A stretch of DNA of 30,088 nucleotides from Hymenopellis radicata (lineage: Eukaryota; Basidiomycota; Agaricomycetes; Agaricales; Physalacriaceae), in NCBI GenBank assembly GCA_015501595.1, contig JADNRX010000601.1, positions 1 to 30,088 of the forward strand. The letters run 5' to 3'. Each line of letters opens with the position of its first letter. Positions within the stretch are counted from its first letter, which is position 1. The translations under genes and the position numbers were made by a program. This document shows, in pieces, positions 10,374 to 19,700 of this stretch. The notes under the pieces were generated by a model, which was not told where the DNA came from, made no database searches, and worked only from the letters and a program-made list of their open reading frames with translations.

Positions 10374-11019
10374 ATGTTTGATCAAGCAACTGTCAAGACT
10401 GTCGACGATGCATGGGCATCGTCGCCAGCTTCGGAAGCTCGATTGGACGCTAGTAAGCAAACAGTCCAGTACGTATTATCTTGTACTAACTTTCGAGCTC
10501 AGCGATTGCAGGACCAGCACCACCGTCCTACGCAGAGCCTTCCTTCCCCGACGGCTGTGTTCCGGATGCACACATCCCGCTCTCCGACTACGTCGACAAC
10601 TCGCACGCCTTGCGCTCTGGTGTGCTGTTTTCTGACGTTCCGCCTCGCCCGCTCCGGCCTGCATTTTTACCCAAGCGGGAAAACACTCGCACGTACTTCT
10701 ATTGCGTGACTAGGGGGCTCAAAGTTGGTATCGTAACGGATCCGTAAGTATTTTTCTCGCCTTCGTTCCCCCATGGCGCTTATCCTTCCAATATGCAGAG
10801 CCGACGCAATGGCGCAAACCACTGGCGTTTCCAAGGCCATGAACCTCAAGTTGTCGTCCCACAGTGCCGCATTGGAGTATTTCAACGAGGAGCTGGCCAA
10901 AGGGAACGTCAAGATGTGTCGTCCCCGTCGTCCCCGGCCGTGAGTTAATTATTTCTTCCTTGAATTCCAGCTAACTGATGCTGTTTAGCCAATATGTCTG
11001 TAGCTGTGTTGTCGTGTAG
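10374..11019 (+). CDS. 160-aa protein with one viroplasmin/RNase H1 N-terminal-like domain
   Basis: Exons 10374-10452, 10512-10743, 10799-10939 and 10989-11019; introns of 59, 55 and 49 nt; total 483 nt, all phases consistent. The N-terminus is MFDQATVKTVDDAWASSP. The second half carries TYFYCVTRGLKVGIVTDP, then a hydrophilic stretch and SAALEYFNEELAKGNVKM. The pattern 'Y-x-V-x-x-G-x-x-x-G-I-(F/V)' followed by 'G-V-S...A...F' is that of the caulimovirus viroplasmin/RNase H1 N-terminal domain, a small nucleic-acid-binding (RNA/DNA hybrid) fold. No RNase H catalytic domain follows. It is 86 bp upstream of a second gene with two such domains, suggesting duplication within a gene pair. Domain call fairly sure; role inferred. 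Confidence 0.7.
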
Positions 11020-11105
11020 TTTCGTGTTTTGGATACTGCGTTCTTGTGTTTAAATACGATGCTGCGTTCCACTGTCCTTCCACGCGTATACCTATTATCT
11101 GAGGC

Positions 11106-12054
11106 ATGCCTCGCGCCAAGAACTCCAGCACTCAGCGTGCGGCTTCCCTTGTCCTGATCGTCCTCACGGATTCGAGCGATGATGAGGATACTCCGGTAGC
11201 GGTGTCTGCTCCCGCGTTGGCTCGTTCCCCACCGACGTCGTTGACAACGACTCGCAATGCTCTGCCCCCTTCCGATGATCTTGATAACATCGCTGACGCT
11301 TTCGCATCTCTCGATCTGCGCAGTCCGGATACTACTCTGTACTCTATCAGCGGATCTGGGACAACCACGGATTGGTATGTGGCACCATTTGATATGTTCC
11401 TTGCCCATATGACACCTTCCAAGGTCCGAGGCTTCGGCCCACCAGCAACAAGGAGCTCACGTTCAGACTCTCTCCCCACGCAAAAAAACAAGAGGGAGAG
11501 CTAAGGGATGGGTTGTGTTCATTGGGCGCACCCCCGGCGTCTATCGTACTTGGTAGGTTCACTCATCGCACTCTTTGCCATGCTAATACTGTTATCGATA
11601 GGCCAGAAGCCGAGGACCAGGTCTCGGGAGAAACTTGCTCCCTTCACTTATCGTATTTGACGCTGGAAGCCGCGACCGCTGCCTATGCGTACGCCCAAGC
11701 AAGGCACTGGGTCCATGCATCAGCTGCCATGGCCCCACGCAATTTCCAACGTGTTCCCCTTCTGCACCCGCCTGTAGTCGAACATCTTGAATCCAACCCG
11801 ACGGCCGCGGGTGTAGCTGCCCTCCGCTGGTACGTCGTTTACGCTGGCATTCAACCTGGCATCTATGGCACCTTGTAAGTTAACAACCATTTTCGAGAGT
11901 TCTTTTATGAATACGCCACAGTATCGAGTCAGCAATCAATTGGATCGGTGTCCCTGAAGCGGCGCAAGAATCCTTTGTCAGTCTAACATATGCGCGCGCG
12001 GCATTTCAACGTGGTATTTCCAACGGGCGTATCATTCGGTTCGATGTAGTCTAG
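11106..12054 (+). CDS. 267-aa protein with two viroplasmin/RNase H1 N-terminal-like domains
   Basis: Exons 11106-11374, 11424-11552, 11602-11874 and 11922-12054; introns of 49, 49 and 47 nt; total 804 nt with consistent phases. The N-terminal ~115 residues are Ser/Thr-rich and acidic (LTDSSDDEDTP). The first domain starts GWVVFIGRTPGVYRTWPEAE (about 118) and runs to LTLEAATAAYAYAQARHWV. The second starts RWYVVYAGIQPGIYGTFIES (about 208) and runs to ARAAFQRGISNGRI. Both have the W/Y-V-V-x-x-G-x-x-P-G-(V/I)-Y core followed by W and an A-rich helix, as in viroplasmin-like domains known from agaric proteins. An RNA/DNA-hybrid binding role is likely from the family but not shown here. The gene converges with the next one, with only 38 bp between stop codons. 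Confidence 0.75.
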
Positions 12055-12092
12055 CGTTACAGTTATCAGAGCACGACAAAATGAAATGTATT

Positions 12093-12814
12093 TTACTTGG
12101 ACTCGTACTTCTTGGGCTCGTACTTTGGGAAGGTGGAACAAGCTAAAGTACGCTTCGTAAGAGCTTTACTCAAAGTCTTCTTTTGTACATGTTTCAGCAA
12201 ATCCGTGAGATATGTTCCAACCGTTTCGAAATCTGTGTTTGCCTCGACGAGGCTCTGCATCTGCTCTGCCTCTATACCACCACAAACTGCCTCCAGTCCA
12301 GTCAGAGCATCTCTGAAGACACCGTAAATCTGTTCGATACGAGTGATTTCATCTTTGACCTGCTGCGCGGCATATCAATCATTCACGAGATCGGCACAAG
12401 AACAGGCATAACGCCATACGTAGTCGCGAAAGCTGCCTCCCGTGTGCCGACGCAGACTGTCGTGTTGACTGGTGGCTTCATTCAGGAGCTCCTCCGTAGT
12501 TAGAAGGCGTTGTTTCCTAACCAACGAATCAATACACGGCGTGAAAGTAAATAACCATGCGACCTACATCAACTTGTTGACTGGATCAGCCCTAATCATA
12601 GCTGTAACCTCTTCTTGACGTTTCTTGCGCTCGTATCTCGCAGCAGACTGCTGTAGGACATAATCTCTATGCCTGTAATGCGTTATTTAGAATTCCAGGA
12701 CGCTGATCGTCAACAGAAGGCATACCCATCGTAGTATCGCGCGTTACGTTCTTTAGCGGCTTGCTTGCGCTCCTGGTCAGTGTGATAGAGCCGAGGACAC
12801 CCAGCAGGAGCCAT
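12093..12814 (-). CDS. 186-aa basic, helical protein with PRLYHT motif, unknown function
   Basis: Exons 12814-12726, 12672-12568, 12516-12420 and 12362-12093; introns of 53, 51 and 57 nt; total 561 nt with consistent phases. A naive reading of exon 2 stops at ATGTAG, but GTAGGT there is a splice donor and the frame continues. The N-terminus MAPAGCPRLYHTDQERKQA followed by NARYYDGHRDYVLQQ resembles a short basic segment common in agaricomycete proteins of unknown function (PRLYHTxEE plus RYY). The rest is predicted helical, including DEITRIEQIYGVFRDALTG and GTYLTDLLKHVQKKTL, ending in a lysine-rich tail PKYEPKKYESK. It is nuclear or nucleic-acid related only by charge; no function assigned. 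Confidence 0.7.
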
Positions 12815-13029
12815 TTCAGACTGGGAAAACGCTAACGAGATGGGCAGACACAAGCAGTGGTGATCGTCAGAAAGACAAAGTGGTGCGCGCCATGAATAGT
12901 GGATCTTGCTCATTTATTCCATTCTTTGAACTCTTTTCAGATTTTAATTCTATTTTTGTGTGATTTTTTCGTACAATGAGGCTGGGCTACAGTTTTTTTG
13001 CCATCGAGCCAATTATAGGCCTGTATCGT

Positions 13030-14006
13030 ATGTCTGCGCCTCGTCGGGCAACGTTTAACATCCCCGAGCTTGGTGCGCTCTCAGTCGATCACTTGATGAC
13101 GTATACGCAAATCATACCATTCTGGGAACTGTTTTGTCTCTTTATTTCGGCCAAGATGGTATTGCGGACATGACGCCTGGTGGCAACACTGCGGTGCGCG
13201 TCTTCAATACCGGACGGTCTCTCTTTTTGTCTTCCCTGACTAGTACCAATTCTGTTCACAGATCTGAGACAGCAAGTTCCTCGACTTAGGCTTTGTTCGT
13301 GCGCTTACTTTTTTTTTTCGGTCAGTTCCAAGAGTGATGAAAAGCGTGTTCAGAAAAGCGTGTTCATTATAGATCCGGTAGCCTCCTCTCATACATAATG
13401 TCGTCGCAGTCGCAAGGACTCGAGCAACGACACAGACGTTCATTCAAGTGTTCCTGGACCAGCACAGCATTCAGCACCTCGTCCAGACAGTTTTCAGGTT
13501 TAATCCGACGCCGCTAACGGGGCGCAAGTACGTCCTGTCCACTTGTTATGTTCGCACAGAAACTCACCTCCTACGCCAACAGACGCGTGGAGCGCCGCCT
13601 TCGTGCACTGCGCCCACTGCGAACCGATTATGAACTGGGAATGGGAAAATATTATACTCGTATGTGCCCCATTGTCTTGGGTCTACTCTATCTAACGAAG
13701 TGTCTAGGTGGTGCCGAACCTATCCAACCTCCCGCGGAACCAACTTTTACGCGCCCGCCGGATGTAGGGTTCATTCACGTCGAGGTCGGTCGCTGGCTCG
13801 AACAAAACAATTTGAGCCACCTTGAGGAGAAGTTCCGCTCAATGGGTGTGTTTACTCATGATGATGTCGTCAATCTGGCTTTGGATATTCGTGACCAGGA
13901 GCACCGCGTGGACTTTCGGATGGGTACAGAGGAGGAGGGCGAGGCTTGGCATCATCTGAAGCGGTGCCTCTACCGTTACGCTCGTCGACTGGATGTTCCT
14001 GCCTAG
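13030..14006 (+). CDS. Multi-exon protein with SAM-like C-terminal segment; 5' exons uncertain
   Basis: The last three exons are well supported: 13382-13527, 13583-13659 and 13708-14006, with introns of 55 and 48 nt and matching phases. They encode TTQTFIQVFLDQHSIQHLV, then basic VERRLRALRPLR, then GRWLEQNNLSHLEEKFRSMG with HDDVVNLALDIRD, which has the helix pattern of a sterile alpha motif (SAM) interaction domain. The 5' part is ambiguous. One model starts at 13030 (MSAPRRATFNIPEL) and uses introns at 13101-13155 and near 13193-13242. A competing frame at 13101-13290 (VYANHTILGTVLSLYFG) is also protein-like but ends in a stop. A 15-bp direct repeat (GAAAAGCGTGTTCA) near 13338-13366 may have disturbed the splice region. 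Function unknown. Confidence 0.5.
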
Positions 14007-14215
14007 TAGTGAGCCCCGATGTCGCCGACGGTCGAATAATTTGTATATGAGGAAGTTATTTCATCAGTTTTATTTCAGATTCTTATTTGAGATGGTACTC
14101 TGAGACGCATGGACACGGCGCCAGAGTGTATAGCCTCTACGCCTTGAAATTCGGACTTTGGAAGGGTCGGAGCGTCCTATCGCCTTGTTTTTCACGTTCC
14201 CTCTCCCCGAGTACA

Positions 14216-14856
14216 ATGGAGCCATCTCACCGCGAGAGATTTAGCTTTAGCGAAGATGATGTATACATAGGGAATGCACAGGCGAAGAGGTGAGTATTTC
14301 TTTCGTAGTTATTCATTCATTATTGATGCTTTCTTTGCAGTGTGATTCTTGGCTTTATCGAACAACACCGCGAGGACTTTTCTCCCGGGAAGAACGAGGT
14401 GGCTCAGGACCTCTTCCACACTCTCATCGAATGGAACGGTGTCTGTTTGGGGTCGTCGTTTGTGGAATGTGGGATCCGCACCATGGCTGACCTTCGGCGT
14501 GCCGCGATTGGATGTACACATGCCGGCTTTCGCAAAGCCTTTCTCATGGCCTTCGGAATGGGCCCACTGGATCGAAACACGGCCTCCTTGGGTACATTAA
14601 TCCGCCGAGTGGGCTGCTGCGACGTTAAGCTCCAAGGTAAGTACCAATAACATGTTTGAACATCAACTGACATGTTGCATCAGACCCGTCGCTCAACGGC
14701 GCGCATGCTTCCTTGCGCATGAGGCATTGGAACGAAGTAAACGAATATCTGTCTAACCTGACGTCGCAGAAGAATCTCGAGATCTCACAGCGGGACATTG
14801 TCCTTGCTCACGCGATGGAGAAATTGGGGATCGATGATGGGCCGTCGTTTACATGA
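14216..14856 (+). CDS. 180-aa helical protein of unknown function, also present as a partial copy downstream
   Basis: Exons 14216-14289, 14341-14636 and 14684-14856; introns of 51 and 47 nt; total 543 nt with consistent phases. Start MEPSHRERFSFSEDD. The middle (DLFHTLIEWNGVCLGSS, CGIRTMADLRRAAIGC, HAGFRKAFLMAFGM) is predicted helical, and the last exon reads HWNEVNEYLSNLTSQKNLE and ends GIDDGPSFT. No family is recognised; the helical core may again be a small interaction domain like the SAM-like segment of the gene before it, 209 bp upstream on the same strand. The last exon is repeated in decayed form at 16352-16464, just before the second KDZ start. The duplicated order suggests that it travels with the transposase. 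Confidence 0.7.
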
Positions 14857-14950
14857 ATATTTCTATTTACTGCCGTAGTATTGTAATTGAACATCGCTGG
14901 TACAAAAAAGACTTTCATGAGGCGGCGGCAACTGTTACATGGGATTATGT

Positions 14951-15211
14951 CTACAACTTGGCGGGGGGCTGTTTCTTATCAACCTGGTGGGCACGAAAGT
15001 TGTGATCAATGTTGAGATATCCCAGCTTCTTGACTCGAGCAACTTCCAGCCAGTACTGAGCATTGATGTAATGCTCGCCGCGGACGAGGTCTGGCTCTGT
15101 ACACTCTCCTTTAACGGACTGAAAAATCATCGAGTCAACGAGGGACGTACCAGGATGAGGAGACTGTTGAATAGGGCGAGACTTTGGGAGGTTGACTGGG
15201 GTGCGCTGCAT
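14951..15211 (-). CDS. Possible 86-aa minus-strand ORF in the spacer before the KDZ copies
   Basis: An ATG-started frame (MQRTPVNLPKSRPIQQ) with a reasonable context (CCCAAAATGC) runs to a stop at 14951 and includes EPDLVRGEHYINAQYWLEVA. It overlaps an equally long plus-strand frame, and its counterpart in the second copy of the unit was not found. It may be a small cargo gene or a chance frame; no family is recognised. Confidence 0.25.
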   Translation of the reverse strand: MQRTPVNLPKSRPIQQSPHPGTSLVDSMIFQSVKGECTEPDLVRGEHYINAQYWLEVARVKKLGYLNIDHNFRAHQVDKKQPPAKL

Positions 15212-15439
15212 TTTGGGCTTCAGTGGCGCGTTTTGCGTTTGAGGTCGAAACTTGACTTAAATAGGATGAGCGATCGAATCTGGATCTACTACGCCATCAG
15301 GTTAGGTTACGACCTCGTGTCTTTTGTCCTTTTCCTTTTGCAAAGTTTTTTTCGGCCGAGATAGCGCTATCGAGAAGGAAGACCGGGGCTGGCCGGTAAG
15401 CTGTTATTGTTCTTTCTGCTAGATTCCCACTTCTAACTC

Positions 15440-16354
15440 ATGGCAGGCGCATCATCTCAGCCGCGTCGCGACTTATGGGAGCAGCGAGAGTTCGAACTCG
15501 CAACCAATGGACGCAGCGAGATCACCGCCTCACGCCCTGGTGGTCGACCCAAGGATCTAGACGATGCTTTCGCCCATGTGGACTTAGACGTCGAGCATGG
15601 AAAACGGAACCGAAACGGCAGCTCGGTACGTCTGTTCAAAACGCAGCGTTCACTTTATCTATTCTTACATGCGGGCGTAGGACAATCCAATGGCGGACTG
15701 GCATCCTTGGCTAAAGGCTTTCCTCGAGGAGACTCACCGTCGGCATGGCCTTGGTAACTCCACCTCGGATCCAAAGTGTTCGAAATGCGGTGTCTGCATG
15801 GTGTCTACCGCAGAGGCTGGGGCTGAGGCTGAGCGGGTCTCTGATGCAGCGGTTGAGGGAGGATGTAGCGGAGGATGCGGTGCTGAGATGGATGGTCCTA
15901 CCTCCTCGCCGCCGCGTACTTGCACTGAGCTGTATCGCTGCCAGGATTGTGGTGATTTCTTGGAATGTCGCGAGTGTTCGCTGGATCGCCATGCCTTGTC
16001 CCCCTTGCATATCATACAGGTAATTTCCTCTTGTTCGTTTATTGTGCCTCTTTTGACGGCTTGTTTCAGGTCTGGCGCGACGAGTGTTGGAACCGAACGA
16101 GTCTCTACGACATGGGTCTCGTCTATCAGGTCGGACACCAGAGCGGGCGTTGCATCAATCCGGACCAGACGCCCCGTTCAATGTCTGTTATTCACGTCAA
16201 TGGTATTCACACCGTCCGGTATATGTACTGCTCTTGCGATATCTCCGACTACGAGAACAAATGGCAGCAACTGTTGCGAAATGGGTGGTACCCCGCGACG
16301 ACGCCGTATCCTGCGACATGCGCGACGATGGAGGTCGTCAAACACTTTCGTTAA
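15440..16354 (+). pseudogene. Truncated KDZ transposase copy, N-terminal and CxC2-like parts only
   Basis: Exons 15440-15625, 15681-16019 and 16070 onward match the first three exons of the full KDZ gene at 16714, including the two introns, which look identical in both copies. The start MAGASSQPRRDLWEQREF is the same, but exon 1 lacks two in-frame blocks present in the long copy (roughly 190 and 65 bp). The cysteine-rich part (CSKCGVC, YRCQDCGDFLECREC) and the CxC2-like segment (VIHVNGIHTVRYMYCSCD) are intact. At AAACACTTTCG the similarity to KDZ ends, and a TAA follows within the joined sequence, which is a copy of the 3' end of the 180-aa gene. It encodes no catalytic domain, so it is a truncated partner of the full copy; it could still make a DNA-binding fragment. 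Confidence 0.8.
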
Positions 16355-16464
16355 TGACTATTTGTCGGACCTGACGTCGCAGGAGACTCACCTTGCCGCG
16401 TGACATTGTGCTTGCGCAAGCAACGGAGAAATTGGAGATTAATGATGTACCGTCGTTTACATGA
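16352..16464 (+). pseudogene. Decayed 3' end of a second copy of the 180-aa gene
   Basis: The sequence GACCTGACGTCGCAG, then TTGCCGCGTGACATTGTGC, then CCGTCGTTTACATGA parallels the last exon of the gene at 14216-14856 (CTGACGTCGCAG, GACATTGT, CCGTCGTTTACATGA). Short deletions break the frame. It is fused directly to the truncated KDZ copy on its left and stands 250 bp before the full KDZ start on its right. Confidence 0.75.
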
Positions 16465-16713
16465 AAAATCGTATTATCCGACCAATTATCGTACTTCAAC
16501 ACGACTTGTTAAAATGAGTTGAATGAAGTGGCGCAAAGAGGATTCGGACCGGTGACCCGATTGACGATCGATCATTTCCTATCTGTGGATACAGCCTCCT
16601 GTCTTTTGGCCCTTTGTTTTTCAAACCTCTTTTTTCGGCCGAGTCAGCGCTATCGCAGACCGGGCTGGGCGGGTAAGCTGTTATTCTTTCTGCTTGATTC
16701 CCACTTCTAACGC

Positions 16714-19700
16714 ATGGCAGGCGCATCGTCCCAGCCCCGGCGCGACCTCTGCGACCTGTGGGAGCAGCGAGAGTTCGAACTCGCGACTGATGGATACAGC
16801 GACATCCAGCCTTCACGCCCTCGTGGTCGTCCTCCAAGGCTAGACGCCACATATCACGTTCATCCCTCAATTGCTGCAGGCGTTTACGAGACGGAACAAC
16901 GGGATCATATGCTTCGGGCTGACGCTCATGGTGGTCTCGCATCGCAACCTCTGCCCACTGCCAAGCGCCCCAAAATTCGACCCAAGGATCTGGACGATGC
17001 TTTCGCTCATGTGGACTTTGACGTCGAGCATGACACCACACCCATGGACATTCCTCCTCCACCGGATGCTACGGACGAGGAAGACAGTGATGAAGAGGAA
17101 TACGAAGAGGAGGGCCAAGCGGATACTGGAAAACGGAAGCGAAACGGAAGCTCGGTACGTCTGTTCAAAACGCAGCGTTCACTTTATCTATTCTTACATG
17201 CGGGCGTAGGACAATCCAATGGCGGACTGGCGTCCTTGGCTAAATACTTTCCTCGAGGAGACTCTTCGTCGGCATGGCCTTGGTAACTCCACCTCGGATC
17301 CAAAGTGTTCGAAATGCGGTGTCTGCATGGTGTCTACCGCAGAGGCTGGGGCTGAGGCTGAGCGGGTCTCTGATGCAGCGGTTGAGGGAGGATGTAGCGG
17401 AGGATGCGGTGCTGAGATGGATGGTCCTACCTCCTCGCCGTCGCGTACTTGCACTGAGCTGTATCGCTGCAAGGATTGCGGTGATTTCTTGGAATGTCGC
17501 GAGTGTTCGCTGGATCGACATTCCTGGTCCCCCTTGCATGCCATACAGGTAATTTCCTCTTGTTCGTTTATTGTGCCTCTTTTGACGGCTTGTTTCAGGT
17601 CTGGCGCGACGAGTGTTGGAACCGAACGAGTCTCTACGACATGGGTCTCGTCTATCAGGTCGGACACCAGGGCGGGCGTTGCATCTATCCGGACCAGACG
17701 CCCCGTTTAATGACGGTTATTCACGTCAATGGTATTCACACCGTCCGGTATATGTACTGCTCTTGCGATATCTCCGACTACGAGAACAAATGGCAGCAAC
17801 TATTGTGAAATGGGTGGTACCCCGCGAGTACGGCGTATCCTGCGACATGCGCGACGATGGAAGTCTTGAAACACTTTCGCCGTTTGAGAGTCATCGCAAC
17901 TGTCAATGTGCGCGACTTCATTACAGTCTTGGAGCGAGCAACAGATCCATACGGAACGGAGTACACACCGGACCGATATAAAGTCTTCGGCAGACTCTCG
18001 CGCCAGTGGGCTTTCCTCGAAAGGGTTCGGCGTTCGGGGTGGCTCATGCACCTGGCGGGCTGGCGGAGGCGAAGCCGGGATCTCTGATCGTTGATTGCTG
18101 GGCTTGTCCTCGGGTGGGGGTTAATCTTCCTGCTGATTGGGAGTCGGTTGATGAGAAATATCAGTAAGTTGATCTTGTGGATCTTTGCAACTTCGGACTG
18201 ACTGTTGCAGCTATCGGTATCAGGGGATGTACTCTGTCGACGCAAATTTCCGCATGAACTGCAAGATGAGGCCGGAACCTCGACCCGATCTCCCGCTCTA
18301 CGACGGTCTGGGAGTTCAGATGCCGACAGAGATGTATCACGCCTGGCTGCGTCAGTACATAAGTGAAGAAGATGTGAGATTCATTGATCCTTTTGAAGTA
18401 TCCGTGCTGATTGATGTTCTAAGGTGACGAGTTGTATATCCTTTGCTGCTTTGATGCAGAAAGATACTCGCTTCTCTGTGGGACTTCGGTGGTCCGGGGT
18501 TCTTGGCGTGATTTGTGCGCGGCATGAAATCATGCTAGGGCTCGGAGATTTACAGAAGGGGGAGCGGTACGTTGATGTATTGATTGGTTCAAGTTCACTT
18601 GGGAGACTAATCGTGATTTAGCTATAGAAATACAGATTTTGTTCTCTACACCGTGCTTAGTCGTATGGGCCTCAAAGAGATTACGGTCACCTATGACATC
18701 GCGTGCCAATATAAGAAGCACTTTTTTGAGCGCATTCAAGCTCTGCCGCCAGCGCTGCAGGACATCATGGGGGAGGCACCGAAGATTCAATGGGCGTTGC
18801 CTGTTTGGCATGGGAACGTTCATGAGGTGAAATGCGAGGCATCAGAGTCGCTCAAGTATAAAGTCGGGGTGGGTAAAACCGACGGGGAGGGAATCGAACA
18901 CGTATGGGCGGTTCTGAACCCTTTCTCATACATGACGAAGGAGCAGCTCCCTGGAGGCCGTCACGACAACATCGAGGATAAAATCAATCATCATAACTTT
19001 ATGAAGAATGTCGGTCTTGGTAAGCCTACCCTTTTTGGATCTGCTTGTACTAATGTCTCTTTAGGAAAGACACTGCTTCGTCGCCTGAAGATCGCACTTG
19101 AGGAGCGTGCGCGGCAAGTGGCGAGCTTTGACGAAGTTAACAGTACACTTGAAGACAAGCTTCGCAACGACTGGACCACGATGATACTGGATTGGATCGC
19201 CGACAATACGAAACCGAATCCATACGCACCATCGGGCACGAGTAAGTTTATCGTGAATGTTAGAGGAAACAGATACTAACTGGACCCACAGTGAAGACGA
19301 GCGAGGCAGAAGTACGACGAGATTTACAGAAGCAGGAGGCGGAGGAAGAGGCTGCTGATTTGGCAGCCGGAATATACGCAGAGGATGAGGTAGAGAAGGA
19401 TGCGCCGCCAGAGCCTTCGACGTCGAAGCGTGGCGGGAAGCAGAAACCGAAGAAGAAGAAGAAAAACTCTTCTCGCATGAGTCCAGCGGCGTTCCTTATC
19501 TTGGGCCTGCAAATTCAGGATGGACAGTAAGTACCGCTTTCCCTTCCAACGGATTAAAACTGATGATCTCCTTAGGCGGCGTCTGATCCTTGACAAGACG
19601 ACCTCGGCTAATGCGACACTGAGTCAGGAGAGCAAGATCCATCAACGCCGTCGAGTCATAACCACCAAGATCAAGGAATTTCGTAAATGGCAAGAAAGGT

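Noticed and set aside
14939..15364. 141-codon plus-strand frame in the spacer before the KDZ copy
   Set aside because: Overlaps a minus-strand frame of similar quality, has no recognisable motif, and runs into the presumed 5' flank of the KDZ start.
18653..19279. Treating 18653-19279 as a stand-alone gene
   Set aside because: It is exons 6 and 7 of the KDZ transposase read through a 45-nt intron; the splice phases link it to its neighbours.
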